In this document: positions 1 through 8,927 of the stretch, piece by piece
Position numbering within the stretch: position 1 is the stretch's first letter
How the letters are laid out: each line of letters opens with the position of its first letter
Source: Fidelibacterota bacterium
Lineage (GTDB): Bacteria > Fidelibacterota > Marinisomatia > Marinisomatales > UBA1611
NCBI GenBank assembly: GCA_018649625.1
Contig: JABIHN010000011.1
Location: forward strand, 1-42,620
Direction: 5' to 3'
DNA length: 42,620 nucleotides
Notes under the pieces: model-generated
Told to the model about the DNA's origin: nothing
Seen by the model: only the letters and a program-made list of their open reading frames with translations
The model's database searches: none
Translations under genes and position numbers: made by a program

Positions 1-46
1 CGGACGGCTAAAGGTTGATTTCTAATATTACTTAAAGAAAAAATAA

Positions 47-862
47 ATGCCAAACCATAATATAAATATTCATTACAACATAGTTGGTAATGGTGAACCT
101 ATTCTTTTTCTCCATGGACTTGGCTCTCAAGGTATAGATTGGGAACCACAGGCTAACTATTTAAAATCCAATTATAAATGTATTCTCCCCGATTTGCGTG
201 GACACGGCAAATCTGATAAACCAAAAGGAGAATATTCCATTAGGCAAATGGCTGATGATATTAGTTTATTAATGAAGTCATTAGATTGTCCGCAATTCCA
301 CGTTGTTGGCATTTCTATGGGAGGTGCTGTGGCCTTCCAAATGGCCATTCGTGATCCAGAAACTATCAAGAGCATGGTTATTATTAATTCTATCTCCGAT
401 TGGCGTATGAAGACCCTTGGTGAAAAATTTAAACTAGGCCAGAGAAAACTAATTGTTAGACTCTTAGGTATGCGTAAAATGGGTGAAGTATTGGCAGGAC
501 GCCTTTTGCCAAAACCTGAACATGAATCTTTACGATTAAACTTTATTGATAAATGGGCAAAAAATGATACAAATGCTTATTTGAATAGCCTAAATGCTTT
601 AGTGAATTGGTCCTTAACTCCAGAAGAATTGAATTCTATCAAAATACCGACTTTATTGATAGCGTCAGATTTAGATTATGCACCTGTAGAAAAAAAAGAA
701 AAAATTGTATCTCAAATGCCTTGTGCTGAACTTAAAATTATTACAGATGCTCGTCATGGCGTTACCATCGAACATCCAAAACAAGTTAATACTTTACTAG
801 AATCATTTTTTGAGAAGATTAACTCTTCCGTTTCTTTATCATCAGTTTTGCCACCTTTATAA
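47..862 (+). CDS. alpha/beta-fold hydrolase
   Basis: Cytosolic serine hydrolase of the alpha/beta-fold superfamily; the substrate cannot be told from sequence. The protein (271 aa) shows the oxyanion-hole HG at residues 23-24 (FLHGLG), the strand DLRGHGKSD near 49-57, and the nucleophile elbow GISMGG with Ser90. The acid is probably Asp208 (IASDLDYAP) and the base His237 (DARHG), completing a triad. No signal peptide is visible. The ATG follows an A-rich stretch without a strong ribosome site. It is the only plus-strand gene in the window, and its last 44 bases overlap the 3' end of uvrC on the other strand. Lactonase, esterase and haloperoxidase-like relatives share this pattern, so only the fold is called with confidence. 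Confidence 0.9.
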   Translation: MPNHNINIHYNIVGNGEPILFLHGLGSQGIDWEPQANYLKSNYKCILPDLRGHGKSDKPKGEYSIRQMADDISLLMKSLDCPQFHVVGISMGGAVAFQMAIRDPETIKSMVIINSISDWRMKTLGEKFKLGQRKLIVRLLGMRKMGEVLAGRLLPKPEHESLRLNFIDKWAKNDTNAYLNSLNALVNWSLTPEELNSIKIPTLLIASDLDYAPVEKKEKIVSQMPCAELKIITDARHGVTIEHPKQVNTLLESFFEKINSSVSLSSVLPPL

Positions 863-2660
863 TTTCCATTGCGATCTTTAATGGAATCATTGTTTCCCCG
901 TTTATCACTTCGGGTGTTAGTTTTGAAATGCTTTCAGGTCCATCAAAATTTTGAAGCAATTTAGATAGTCTTTTTTTACCCATTCCAGGAATATCAGAAA
1001 AAACGGACAAAACCATATCTTTATTTCGTTTTTGCCTTTGAAATGTAATGGCAAAGCGATGTGCTTCGTCTCGAATTCTTCGAAGTAAAATGAGTCCCGG
1101 ACTTTGTTTATGTATAGATTGAGCTTCTGAATTCCCCGGAATAAATACTTCCTCCAGTCTTTTTGCCAATCCTACAATTGAAATATAATCTAAACCCAAT
1201 TCTCTTAATGCAGAAACAGCCATACTTAACTGACCTTTTCCACCATCAATAAGAATTAAATCCGGTAACGGTTTATTTTCTTCCTTTACTCTCTTATATC
1301 TACGAAAAACAACTTCTCTCATGGACGCGAAATCATCAATTCCTGACACAGTTTTAATATTGAATTTTCGATAGTTTGTTTTTCTTGGCTTAGCATCAAT
1401 AAAACAAACCATAGATGCGACAGTGTTGGTCCCGCCAAGATGAGAAATATCAAATGCTTCAATTCGTTTCGGTGGCACATCAAGGTTTAAATCTTCCTGA
1501 AGTTGAGCTAACATTTTAGGAACTTGTTCCTTCAATATTTTACGCTTTATAATCCACTCACCTAAAAGCAATTTTGCATTTTGCTCTGTAATTCTTAACT
1601 CTTTTGCCTTTTCACCCTTTTGTGGATATAAAAAATGAATTGCACCTTTTCGTTTTTCTTTCAACCATTGTATAAGTTCACTTTCATTTTCAGGCTTCAA
1701 ACGAAAGGAAATTTCTTTGGGAATAAAATCGCTATCCATATAAAATCGAGAAATCACAGTCTGAAGTGTTGCACCATCATTTTCATCTAATCCTTGAAGC
1801 GATAGTTTTTCTCGACTGAATATTCGTCCATTCCGAATTCGTATAATTACAGCAACACCTAAATTATCTTCTCTAGCTAAAGCAACTACATCTCGTTCTT
1901 CAAAATCGGTAGCCACATGACTCTGTTTATCTTTAAATGATTTAATTGCACCTAATTGATCTCTATATATTGCAGCTTCTTCATATTTCTCTTTTTGAGA
2001 CGATATTTTCATGAGATCTGAAATATGATTCTCAGTTGATATTGTTTTCCCTTTCATGAAATCTTCGATTCGATTGACCATTTCCTGATAATGCGCCTGA
2101 GAAACTAATCCTTCACATGGCCCTTCACATTTTTTAATATGGTAATCAAGACAAAGATTAACTTTTTTTTCTGCTACAATATTTTTGTCTAAATAAAAGC
2201 TACAACTTCTAATAGGAAAGACTTTATGAAGCGCTTTTAATGTCATGCGTAATCGACCAACATCCGTAAAAGGCCCATAATATTTTGAACCATCTTTAAT
2301 AATTTTTCTAGTTAAAAGAATCTGCGGGTAAGGTTCTTTAGTGATTCGAATAAATGGATAAGTTTTATCATCTTTTAAATCAATATTATATTTTGGTCGA
2401 TGGGTTTTTATTTGGTTCGCTTCCGTCATCAAAGCCTCAACTTCATTTCGAACAATTATCCATTCAATATTTGCGATATTCTTAACTAAAGAAATCGTTT
2501 TTGCTCGTTGGTGCTTTTTACTTTGGAAATAGGATCGAACCCGATTTCTAAGGTTTTTAGCTTTGCCAATATAAATTATTTTATCATTTGAATTAAAAAA
2601 CTGATATACACCAGGATTTGTAGGAAGTTGTTTCAGCTTTTTTTGGACAGACGAATTCAT
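819..2660 (-). CDS. uvrC: excinuclease ABC subunit C (UvrC)
   Basis: Dual-incision nuclease of UvrABC nucleotide excision repair. Domains in order: GIY-YIG nuclease for the 3' cut (GVY 17-19, YIG 30-32), a four-cysteine cluster (Cys153, 170, 178, 182) matching the iron-sulphur site known in UvrC, a UVR motif that contacts UvrB (about 207-242), the RNase H-like 5' nuclease (FDISHLGG with Asp404; LILIDGGKGQ at 468-477), and a C-terminal helix-hairpin-helix pair (about 552-608). The length of 613 aa is normal. It follows the methylmalonyl-CoA epimerase gene after 98 bases holding a probable terminator, so it may have its own promoter. Its 3' end overlaps the convergent hydrolase gene. Confidence 0.98.
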   Translation of the reverse strand: MNSSVQKKLKQLPTNPGVYQFFNSNDKIIYIGKAKNLRNRVRSYFQSKKHQRAKTISLVKNIANIEWIIVRNEVEALMTEANQIKTHRPKYNIDLKDDKTYPFIRITKEPYPQILLTRKIIKDGSKYYGPFTDVGRLRMTLKALHKVFPIRSCSFYLDKNIVAEKKVNLCLDYHIKKCEGPCEGLVSQAHYQEMVNRIEDFMKGKTISTENHISDLMKISSQKEKYEEAAIYRDQLGAIKSFKDKQSHVATDFEERDVVALAREDNLGVAVIIRIRNGRIFSREKLSLQGLDENDGATLQTVISRFYMDSDFIPKEISFRLKPENESELIQWLKEKRKGAIHFLYPQKGEKAKELRITEQNAKLLLGEWIIKRKILKEQVPKMLAQLQEDLNLDVPPKRIEAFDISHLGGTNTVASMVCFIDAKPRKTNYRKFNIKTVSGIDDFASMREVVFRRYKRVKEENKPLPDLILIDGGKGQLSMAVSALRELGLDYISIVGLAKRLEEVFIPGNSEAQSIHKQSPGLILLRRIRDEAHRFAITFQRQKRNKDMVLSVFSDIPGMGKKRLSKLLQNFDGPESISKLTPEVINGETMIPLKIAMEIIKVAKLMIKKRKS

Positions 2661-2716
2661 AAGGTATATGAAATTATTTATAAGATTTAATCATGAAAAA
2701 TTGACAATACATAGAT

Positions 2717-2752
2717 AAAAAATTTGACGAGCTCAGTTCGACCTCACAAATT
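2717..2752 (-). terminator. probable rho-independent terminator after methylmalonyl-CoA epimerase
   Basis: On the minus strand, just after the epimerase stop, AATTTG (2752-2747) can pair with CAAATT (2726-2721). An inner GAG/CTC pairing is interrupted by mismatches, and a run of T follows. The arm contains the near-palindrome GAACTGAGCTCG. The interrupted stem makes this a moderate call. Confidence 0.5.
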
Positions 2753-2758
2753 AGTCAA

Positions 2759-3163
2759 TTAAGGCTTTTCAGCTAATTCCACCAAAACGCCACCCGTAGA
2801 TTTCGGATGGATAAATACAACTTTAAACCCTTCTGCGCCTATTAAATATTTATCAGTTAAAACTTGGATATTATTTTCTTTAAGTTCTTTTATTGCATTA
2901 GTTATATCATCTACTTCAAAACATACATGATGAATTCCTGACCCTTTTTTATCTATGAATTTAGAAATTGGCGAATCAGGTTTTAAAGATTCCAAGAGTT
3001 CAACTTTACCCTTTTGGGTATCATATATATCGGTGGTCACACCTTGACTTTCTACGGTTTCTGTAGAGTGATGTTTAATATTTAATATATGATTCCAAAA
3101 AGGAGAATCGTTCGCTAAATCATTTACGGCAATGCCGATATGTTCTATTCCTAGTATTTTCAT
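2759..3163 (-). CDS. mce: methylmalonyl-CoA epimerase
   Basis: Small vicinal-oxygen-chelate (glyoxalase fold) protein of 134 aa, the usual length for the enzyme interconverting (R)- and (S)-methylmalonyl-CoA on the propionyl-CoA/succinyl-CoA route. Two VOC half-modules are visible, starting with GIEHIGIAVNDL and GSGIHHVCFEVDD. Candidate metal ligands are His8, His78/79 and Glu129 (VLVELAE). The start ATG lacks a clear ribosome site. The mutase genes are not in the window. It lies 42 bases downstream of the enolase-superfamily epimerase, so it may share that transcript. Another VOC dehydratase or lyase is possible, but the C-terminal KSTGGVLVELAE pattern is typical of Mce. Confidence 0.88.
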   Translation of the reverse strand: MKILGIEHIGIAVNDLANDSPFWNHILNIKHHSTETVESQGVTTDIYDTQKGKVELLESLKPDSPISKFIDKKGSGIHHVCFEVDDITNAIKELKENNIQVLTDKYLIGAEGFKVVFIHPKSTGGVLVELAEKP

Positions 3164-3205
3164 TTTTGTTTCAACATTGAATCCACAAATCTAATAATAA
3201 TCATT

Positions 3206-4237
3206 TTATATTATATTGTCCGAGCTTGAATTTACGGTTAACCCTAATCCCGTTCCTTCAGGTAAAACTATTCTTCCATCTTTAATGCTTACACCGACAT
3301 AAGGGTCGTTGTTTATTAATAAGTTTCCATCTAAATCAACTTTATCTACTTCTCCGGCCAATTGGGCTGCCGCACTAATGCCAACTGAAGATTCCACCAT
3401 ACATCCCAACATAATTTTCATATCATAAAATCTAGCAAGATTAATCATTCGTTTCCCTTCTTCTAACGATCCACATTTCATTAGTTTTATATTTATACCA
3501 TCAAAAGCATTAATAATTTTCGGGATATCAGCTGAATTAATACTGTTTTCATCGGCATAAATATCTAAAGGACTTTTTGACTTTAAAACGGCTGTATTTT
3601 CTAATTGGTCAGCAGGAAAGGGTTGTTCAATAAATTCTACATTTTGATCAGCGAGCCATTTCGTTAAATCTAAAGCTGTCTCAGGATTCCATCCTTCATT
3701 GGCATCAATACGAATAAGCTTATCCGTATGTTTACGAATTTCAACCATAATTTCTTTATCTAAATTTGGTGTTCCCAATTTAACTTTTAATATAGAATAG
3801 GGTGCTGCTTCTTCAATTTTTTGTCCAATTTCACTTAACTCCCCAATAGCAATTGTAAAACTGGTGAGTGGCATTTTATCTGTATTCAATTCCAATAGAT
3901 CAAAAACAGACTTTTGTTGCTTTTGTGCAGCCCAATCCCATAATGCCATACTGAAAGCTGCTTCTAACGCTTTGATTCCATTCAATTGAGGAAGTACATG
4001 ATTCCATATAGACTCTCTTTGTGTACAATCTTCAGGAAGTTTAACTTTTTGTTTTAAAATAGATAAAATTCGCTCTGTGGACTCATTATACCTAAGAGAT
4101 GGAGCCGCTTCCCCTCTACCAATAATATCACCGTCAATAATGTAAATATAAACAATGTCGTACCAAGTATGAGAACTCCTCGCAATTCCAAAAGCATGTT
4201 TTAACTTAATCCGATAGGTTTTAAATATTAATTCCAT
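3206..4237 (-). CDS. enolase-superfamily dipeptide epimerase / DgcA-like N-acetyl-D-glutamate racemase
   Basis: Mandelate racemase/muconate-lactonizing subgroup of the enolase superfamily (343 aa). The capping domain occupies about 1-120, then the barrel carries the KxK pair Lys151/Lys153, metal ligands Asp178, Glu204 and Asp229, and the opposing lysine in IKLMKCG (Lys251 or Lys254). This two-lysine layout is that of 1,1-proton-transfer epimerases such as L-Ala-D/L-Glu epimerase. The gene overlaps the end of the DUF1611 gene by 10 bases, so translation is probably coupled. A DUF1611 protein next to such an epimerase is the arrangement of DgcN-DgcA, which converts D-glutamate to N-acetyl-L-glutamate. 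Murein-peptide epimerase remains the alternative role. Confidence 0.85.
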   Translation of the reverse strand: MELIFKTYRIKLKHAFGIARSSHTWYDIVYIYIIDGDIIGRGEAAPSLRYNESTERILSILKQKVKLPEDCTQRESIWNHVLPQLNGIKALEAAFSMALWDWAAQKQQKSVFDLLELNTDKMPLTSFTIAIGELSEIGQKIEEAAPYSILKVKLGTPNLDKEIMVEIRKHTDKLIRIDANEGWNPETALDLTKWLADQNVEFIEQPFPADQLENTAVLKSKSPLDIYADENSINSADIPKIINAFDGINIKLMKCGSLEEGKRMINLARFYDMKIMLGCMVESSVGISAAAQLAGEVDKVDLDGNLLINNDPYVGVSIKDGRIVLPEGTGLGLTVNSSSDNII

Positions 4238-5268
4238 TCATCTATTACCTTTTCTATATTTGTAATCATATCTTCCCCACCGAATCGAACTAAATCAGTA
4301 ACGGGTAAACTATATTTATCTTCAGCTAAAGTACATGTTTCCAAAGCTAATTGCTCCTTCAATTTTATTGTGAGATAATTCAACCCGATAAATATTGATT
4401 CTTTAAAAGGATTCATAAGATTAATATGCATATCCATCAATATTTTTAAATCTGGTATTGGGAAATCTGATACATCTAATTTTCGTCCAGGTTCATGAGT
4501 GAATATCAAAAAATCAGGCATACACCCATGAAGTAAACCAAGAGTTACACCTGAATATAACATATTATTTAAGGCGCCCTGACCTTCTACAATAGCCAAT
4601 TCTGTCTCAACCGGTAATTGATCCAAACAATACTCAATTTCGCCTGCCATAAAATCAGAAATTACTGCATCAACAGGAACACCATTTCCTGATAATAAAA
4701 TTCCGGTTTGTCCTGTACCAATAAATTCCACTCGTCTATTTCGTTTTTTTAAAGCATTTGTCAATTCCCACGCTGTGGTCATTTTACCTGAGTCACAGTC
4801 AGAACCAACAATGAGTAAGACAGGGAATTTCCTGTTTTCCCAGGTTCCTTTTGGAAAGTGGGGTGGTTTTGGTGGACGACGAAGATCTGTAATTGTTACA
4901 TTCATTTTTTGGGCTAAATCAGATAATTCTTTGTCGTCATTTAAAAAAGAATGCATTCCAGAGATAATATGGCACTTTGAATGTAAAGCATCAAGAATCT
5001 CATATCGAACTTTTTCAGTTAATTTTCCACCTTGAGGCGCTGTACCAATCACAAGATGAGTTGGAGACATTTTTTTAACATCAGAGAAAGATTCTACACA
5101 AGGAATAATTGGTCCCCACCCCAGAACTTGATCGGATGTTTTACCTTTTTGATTTGGATCAATAATTGCAATCACATCATCAGGACGATAGCGAATGAGT
5201 GCGTTCCCGGTTTTACTTAAAATATAATCAAATGCTCCAATAGCAAGAATTGCAATACGAGTCATCAT
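4228..5268 (-). CDS. DUF1611 P-loop protein, DgcN-like (putative D-glutamate N-acetyltransferase)
   Basis: DUF1611 family protein (346 aa): a Rossmann-like N-terminal domain to about residue 130, then a P-loop domain with GSDCDSGKMTT (155-165, Lys162), a GTGQTGILLSG loop (174-184) and VEGQGALNN near 227-235. The family was long annotated as unknown; members called DgcN N-acetylate D-glutamate and work with the epimerase DgcA. Here the epimerase gene follows with a 10-base overlap. The start ATG lies directly after the TAA stop of the enoyl-CoA hydratase gene, and a second ATG follows at once. Function is inferred from family and neighbour; substrate specificity cannot be read from the sequence. 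Confidence 0.82.
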   Translation of the reverse strand: MMTRIAILAIGAFDYILSKTGNALIRYRPDDVIAIIDPNQKGKTSDQVLGWGPIIPCVESFSDVKKMSPTHLVIGTAPQGGKLTEKVRYEILDALHSKCHIISGMHSFLNDDKELSDLAQKMNVTITDLRRPPKPPHFPKGTWENRKFPVLLIVGSDCDSGKMTTAWELTNALKKRNRRVEFIGTGQTGILLSGNGVPVDAVISDFMAGEIEYCLDQLPVETELAIVEGQGALNNMLYSGVTLGLLHGCMPDFLIFTHEPGRKLDVSDFPIPDLKILMDMHINLMNPFKESIFIGLNYLTIKLKEQLALETCTLAEDKYSLPVTDLVRFGGEDMITNIEKVIDEWN

Positions 5269-6039
5269 TTAACGGAAATTAGGTTTCCGTTTCTCTACAA
5301 ATGCAGTTAATCCTTCAGATGTTTCTTCTGTATCAAATAATTGGGTAAAAGTTTCTACTTCAAGATTCAATCCATCTTTCAATGTGTTACCTGAAGAAAA
5401 ATTGATACACTCTAATGATTTCGCAACACTATTGGGACCATTTTGTAAAATAAGATTGGCAAACTTGATTGTTTCATTTAAAAGCTGGTCTAAGGGGAAA
5501 ACTTTGTTAACCAATCCTATTCGGTTTGCTTCTTCTGCGTTGATCATTTGACCACCAATAATTAGTTCCATTGCAATACCTTTTCCTACTATTCTAGAAA
5601 GTCGCTGAGTGCCTCCCCATCCAGGAATCAAACCCAATTTTACTTCTGGTTGTGAAAACATGGCATTTTCGCTAGCAAATCGAATGTGACAAGCTAAACT
5701 TATTTCACATCCGCCACCCAAAGCAAAACCATTAATCGCTGCAATGACTGGTTTAGGTGAATTTTCAATAGTTAAAGTTAAATCCTGCCCTAATTTTCCA
5801 AAATCTTGAGCACCATCAAGATCTAATTGTTGCATGAGCTTAATATCTGCCCCAGCAATAAATGCTTTTTCGCCTGCACCTGTTAATACGATGACCCCTA
5901 CATCTTCATTAAGGATCATATTATTTAATGATTGACTTAATTCGCGAAGAACATCAGGATTCATAGCATTAAGTGCATCTGGACGATCAATCGTTAAAAT
6001 TCCAACTCGGTTTTGTATATCTGATTTAATATAATTCAT
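5269..6039 (-). CDS. enoyl-CoA hydratase / crotonase family
   Basis: Crotonase-fold enzyme of 256 aa, the normal length of a single-domain enoyl-CoA hydratase that adds water to trans-2-enoyl-CoA. The oxyanion-hole segments are AGADIK (62-67) and GGGCE (108-112). Both catalytic glutamates expected for a hydratase are present: Glu132 in QPEVKLGLIPGWGGTQRL and Glu158 in AMELIIGG. This favours true hydratase over isomerase or hydrolase relatives. It starts 6 bases after the trkH stop, and its own stop touches the ATG of the DUF1611 gene, so it is probably read from the trkA-trkH transcript. The chain length or pathway served (fatty acid, butanoyl-CoA or amino-acid breakdown) is not determinable. 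Confidence 0.92.
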   Translation of the reverse strand: MNYIKSDIQNRVGILTIDRPDALNAMNPDVLRELSQSLNNMILNEDVGVIVLTGAGEKAFIAGADIKLMQQLDLDGAQDFGKLGQDLTLTIENSPKPVIAAINGFALGGGCEISLACHIRFASENAMFSQPEVKLGLIPGWGGTQRLSRIVGKGIAMELIIGGQMINAEEANRIGLVNKVFPLDQLLNETIKFANLILQNGPNSVAKSLECINFSSGNTLKDGLNLEVETFTQLFDTEETSEGLTAFVEKRKPNFR

Positions 6040-6045
6040 ATTTCA

Positions 6046-7515
6046 TTATTTCCAAAAAGTACGACTAAAGAGAACCATCACAGTAAATATTTCTAATCTA
6101 CCTAATAACATACAAAAAGTAAGAACCCATTTTCCAGGTAGAGATAAAAGAGCATAATTGTCTGTAGGACCGAATTCATTCAAACCAGGTCCAATATTAC
6201 CCATGGCAGAAGCAGCGGCTCCAATAGCAGATTCAAGATCTAATCCCATGGTTGTTAGAACAATAGTAGAAATCATAAATGCAGACATAAAAAACAAGAA
6301 AAATCCCATTGTATTTTTGACCACATCTTCTTTAATTAATTGTTTGCCAATTCTAACAGGAATAAGTGCTCGCAAATGTAACATTCTTCGTGTTTCTAAA
6401 GCGGTATACTTCACCAACAGCATACAACGAATAACTTTCATTCCGCCACCTGTTGAGCCTCCCATTCCTCCTACAAACATTAAAGAGAGTAACACAGTTT
6501 GAGTAAAAACCGGCCACAATTCCCAATCTGCTGATCCAAAGCCAGTGGTTGTTAAAATACTCACCGATGCAAATAAAGACTCTCTAAAGTTTATTAAGGA
6601 AAATATATCTCCTTGCAAAGAAATAGCAAAAAATATTGAAACCGTAACTGCGATCGTACCACCAAAATAAACGAGAAATTCTTTATCTCTTAAATAGGAT
6701 TTAAAATCACCATTAATTGCTCGAAAATGGAGTGAAAAATTGATGCCCGCCAAAAACATAAAAAAGATAATGATGTAATGAATAACTGAACTATCGTAAA
6801 ACGCTATACTTGCATTTTTAGTTGAAAATCCACCCGTAGGCATTGTTGTTAAAGAATGACAGATTGAATCAAAAACATCCATTCCAGCAAGGCTTAACGC
6901 GATGGCTTCTACTGCTGTGATACCAACATATACTATCCAAAGGAATTTTGCAGTTTCTCGAACCCGCGGTGTAATTTTATCTGCAACTGGACCGGGGACT
7001 TCAGCCTTAAATAACTGAACACCACCCACGCCCAATAATGGAAGAATTGCAATATAAAAAACGACAATTCCCATACCACCAATCCATTGTATAAATGAAC
7101 GCCAAAATAAAATACCATGTGGTAAACTTTCAATTCCATTTGGAAGATTAGGAAGTGTAATAGGATTGCCTATTATAGTAGCGCCAGTTGTGGTAACACC
7201 AGACATTGATTCAAAAAAGGCATCTGTGATATTTGGAATTGCACCAGAAAAGTAAAAAGGCAATGCGCCTGCCACGGCTGTAATAATCCAGGAGAATGTT
7301 ACAATTGCAAACCCGTCACGATTGGTTAACGATCGATTGTGTTTTGTCAAACTCCAAATTGGTAATCCAATTCCAATACAAATCAACGATGAAACAAGAA
7401 ATCCATTTAAATCTGATTCGCCATACCCTAAAGAAATAAAAATAGGTACCACCATTGTGATACCTAAAATTGAAATAAGAGCCCCAAGTATATTCAGGAG
7501 TGTTTTAATTCTCAT
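6046..7515 (-). CDS. trkH: Trk potassium uptake protein TrkH
   Basis: Inner-membrane ion-conducting subunit of the Trk potassium uptake system (489 aa, about ten hydrophobic spans). The four selectivity-filter loops of the SKT family are recognisable: SGVTTTGATI, TTMPTGGFST, LTTTGFGSAD and AMGNIGPGLN, each carrying the filter glycine. The segment GGSTGGGMKVIR also matches TrkH. It overlaps the end of trkA by 4 bases, so the two subunits are translationally coupled. Length is normal and nothing looks broken. KtrB is a shorter relative; the length and the full-length two-domain TrkA partner favour Trk. Confidence 0.96.
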   Translation of the reverse strand: MRIKTLLNILGALISILGITMVVPIFISLGYGESDLNGFLVSSLICIGIGLPIWSLTKHNRSLTNRDGFAIVTFSWIITAVAGALPFYFSGAIPNITDAFFESMSGVTTTGATIIGNPITLPNLPNGIESLPHGILFWRSFIQWIGGMGIVVFYIAILPLLGVGGVQLFKAEVPGPVADKITPRVRETAKFLWIVYVGITAVEAIALSLAGMDVFDSICHSLTTMPTGGFSTKNASIAFYDSSVIHYIIIFFMFLAGINFSLHFRAINGDFKSYLRDKEFLVYFGGTIAVTVSIFFAISLQGDIFSLINFRESLFASVSILTTTGFGSADWELWPVFTQTVLLSLMFVGGMGGSTGGGMKVIRCMLLVKYTALETRRMLHLRALIPVRIGKQLIKEDVVKNTMGFFLFFMSAFMISTIVLTTMGLDLESAIGAAASAMGNIGPGLNEFGPTDNYALLSLPGKWVLTFCMLLGRLEIFTVMVLFSRTFWK

Positions 7516-8864
7516 GAGGTAAATAGTTTCTTTAGTTTATGGATCGCTTTTGGCTTTGCAAAAACTAAAGCGGTATCATCTTCAGTAAGAATAGATGTTC
7601 CATGTGCTATTCTAATTTTCCCATTATGATTTATTATACCAACGATACTATCTTTGGGGAAATTCAATTCTTTAAGTGGACGTTGAGTAACTGGGCTACC
7701 AGCTTCTGGTTGAAATTCAATCACATCGACATCAATTTCATCGAAGGTGACTACTGGTATTTCTGAAGCTTCTGTATGTAATTCTCGTAAAATTGAATTT
7801 ACGGTAGATAAATTTTTACTAATGACAGCACCAACGCCAATTTCTTGGATGGTCGGAATATGTTCCGTTGTAGAGATATGAATAATACTTTGCTTGGCCC
7901 CCAAATGTTTAGCCAATAATCCAGCAATAAGATTCGTTTTTTCATCTTCAGTTACAGTAATAAAACTATCAACATCTTGAATGTTTTCTGATTTTAAAAA
8001 TTCTATATCAGTCCCATCTCCATAGACAATCATAGCATCATCAATATTATCTGCAATACGCAAAGCTTTTAATCTATTATAATCAACAAGTCGAACATTG
8101 ATGTTTTCACTCGGTAATGCAATTGCAAGAGAGCGACCAATTTTTGATCCGCCAATTATCATAACACGATGCGTTTTTGTAGCTTCCTTACACAGCAATC
8201 CAAGAAGGTTTTCAATATCTTCCGTCTTTATGATAAAATAGCCAATATCACCATCTTTAAATTTAAAATCAGCCCAAGGTACAATGGTTTCTTGTCCACG
8301 AAGAACTGCGATTACACCAAATCTAAAATGACTATTTTCAAGACAAACATTTCCTAAAGGATGGCCATTAAGGTTTTCACAATTCCCATCTATTCTGAGC
8401 CCTAGCATTGTAAGGCGTCCAGATTCAAAATCCATAACCTGAACAGCATATGGATGTTTGACCAATCGCATAATTTCTTCGCAAGCAACTTTTTCTGGAT
8501 GAATGACTATATCTATACCAAATTTTTCAGGACGGATAATAGAATCATGAGCTGTGTATTGTTGATTTCGCAATCTCGCAATAACCTTATTTGCACCCAA
8601 TTTATGGGCTTGTTGGGATGCAATTAAATTAACTTCATCAACTTTAGTTAAACACAAAACATAGTCAGCTTCACCTACATGCGCTTCAGTGAGTGTTTTG
8701 GGACTCGCTCCATTCCCTTTTACAGTACTGACATCTAAATTTTGAGATACACGGCTACACTTTACAGGATCAATATCGATAACCGTTATATCATAATTTT
8801 CTTCACTTAGGGCTTTAGCAACATGGAAACCCACTTCACCACCACCAATAATTATTACCTTCAT
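7512..8864 (-). CDS. trkA: Trk system NAD-binding regulatory subunit TrkA
   Basis: Cytosolic gating ring subunit of the Trk potassium transporter (450 aa). It has the duplicated RCK layout: first Rossmann domain with GGGEVG (7-12) and acidic Asp30 for the nucleotide ribose, a first TrkA_C domain (about 140-215), a second Rossmann domain with GGSKIG (238-243) and Asp261, and a final TrkA_C domain (about 365-450). It is the first gene of the trkA-trkH pair. A 63-base gap separates it from murA, where the minus strand shows only an A/T-rich AAAAAGCTTTTT palindrome as a weak termination candidate. Confidence 0.96.
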   Translation of the reverse strand: MKVIIIGGGEVGFHVAKALSEENYDITVIDIDPVKCSRVSQNLDVSTVKGNGASPKTLTEAHVGEADYVLCLTKVDEVNLIASQQAHKLGANKVIARLRNQQYTAHDSIIRPEKFGIDIVIHPEKVACEEIMRLVKHPYAVQVMDFESGRLTMLGLRIDGNCENLNGHPLGNVCLENSHFRFGVIAVLRGQETIVPWADFKFKDGDIGYFIIKTEDIENLLGLLCKEATKTHRVMIIGGSKIGRSLAIALPSENINVRLVDYNRLKALRIADNIDDAMIVYGDGTDIEFLKSENIQDVDSFITVTEDEKTNLIAGLLAKHLGAKQSIIHISTTEHIPTIQEIGVGAVISKNLSTVNSILRELHTEASEIPVVTFDEIDVDVIEFQPEAGSPVTQRPLKELNFPKDSIVGIINHNGKIRIAHGTSILTEDDTALVFAKPKAIHKLKKLFTS

Positions 8865-8927
8865 ACTATTATACTCATAAATTTTAAGACAAAAAAATTA
8901 CTTCAATTTTTAATAAAAAAAAGCTTT

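Noticed and set aside
1-18. Short open frame at the left edge reading RTAKG then TGA, possibly the end of an upstream plus-strand gene
   Set aside because: Five codons are too few to support a gene; only the next sequence to the left could decide.
4775-5220. Two plus-strand open frames opposite the DUF1611 gene
   Set aside because: They are antisense shadows with no ribosome site, no recognisable domain and a fully conserved gene on the other strand.
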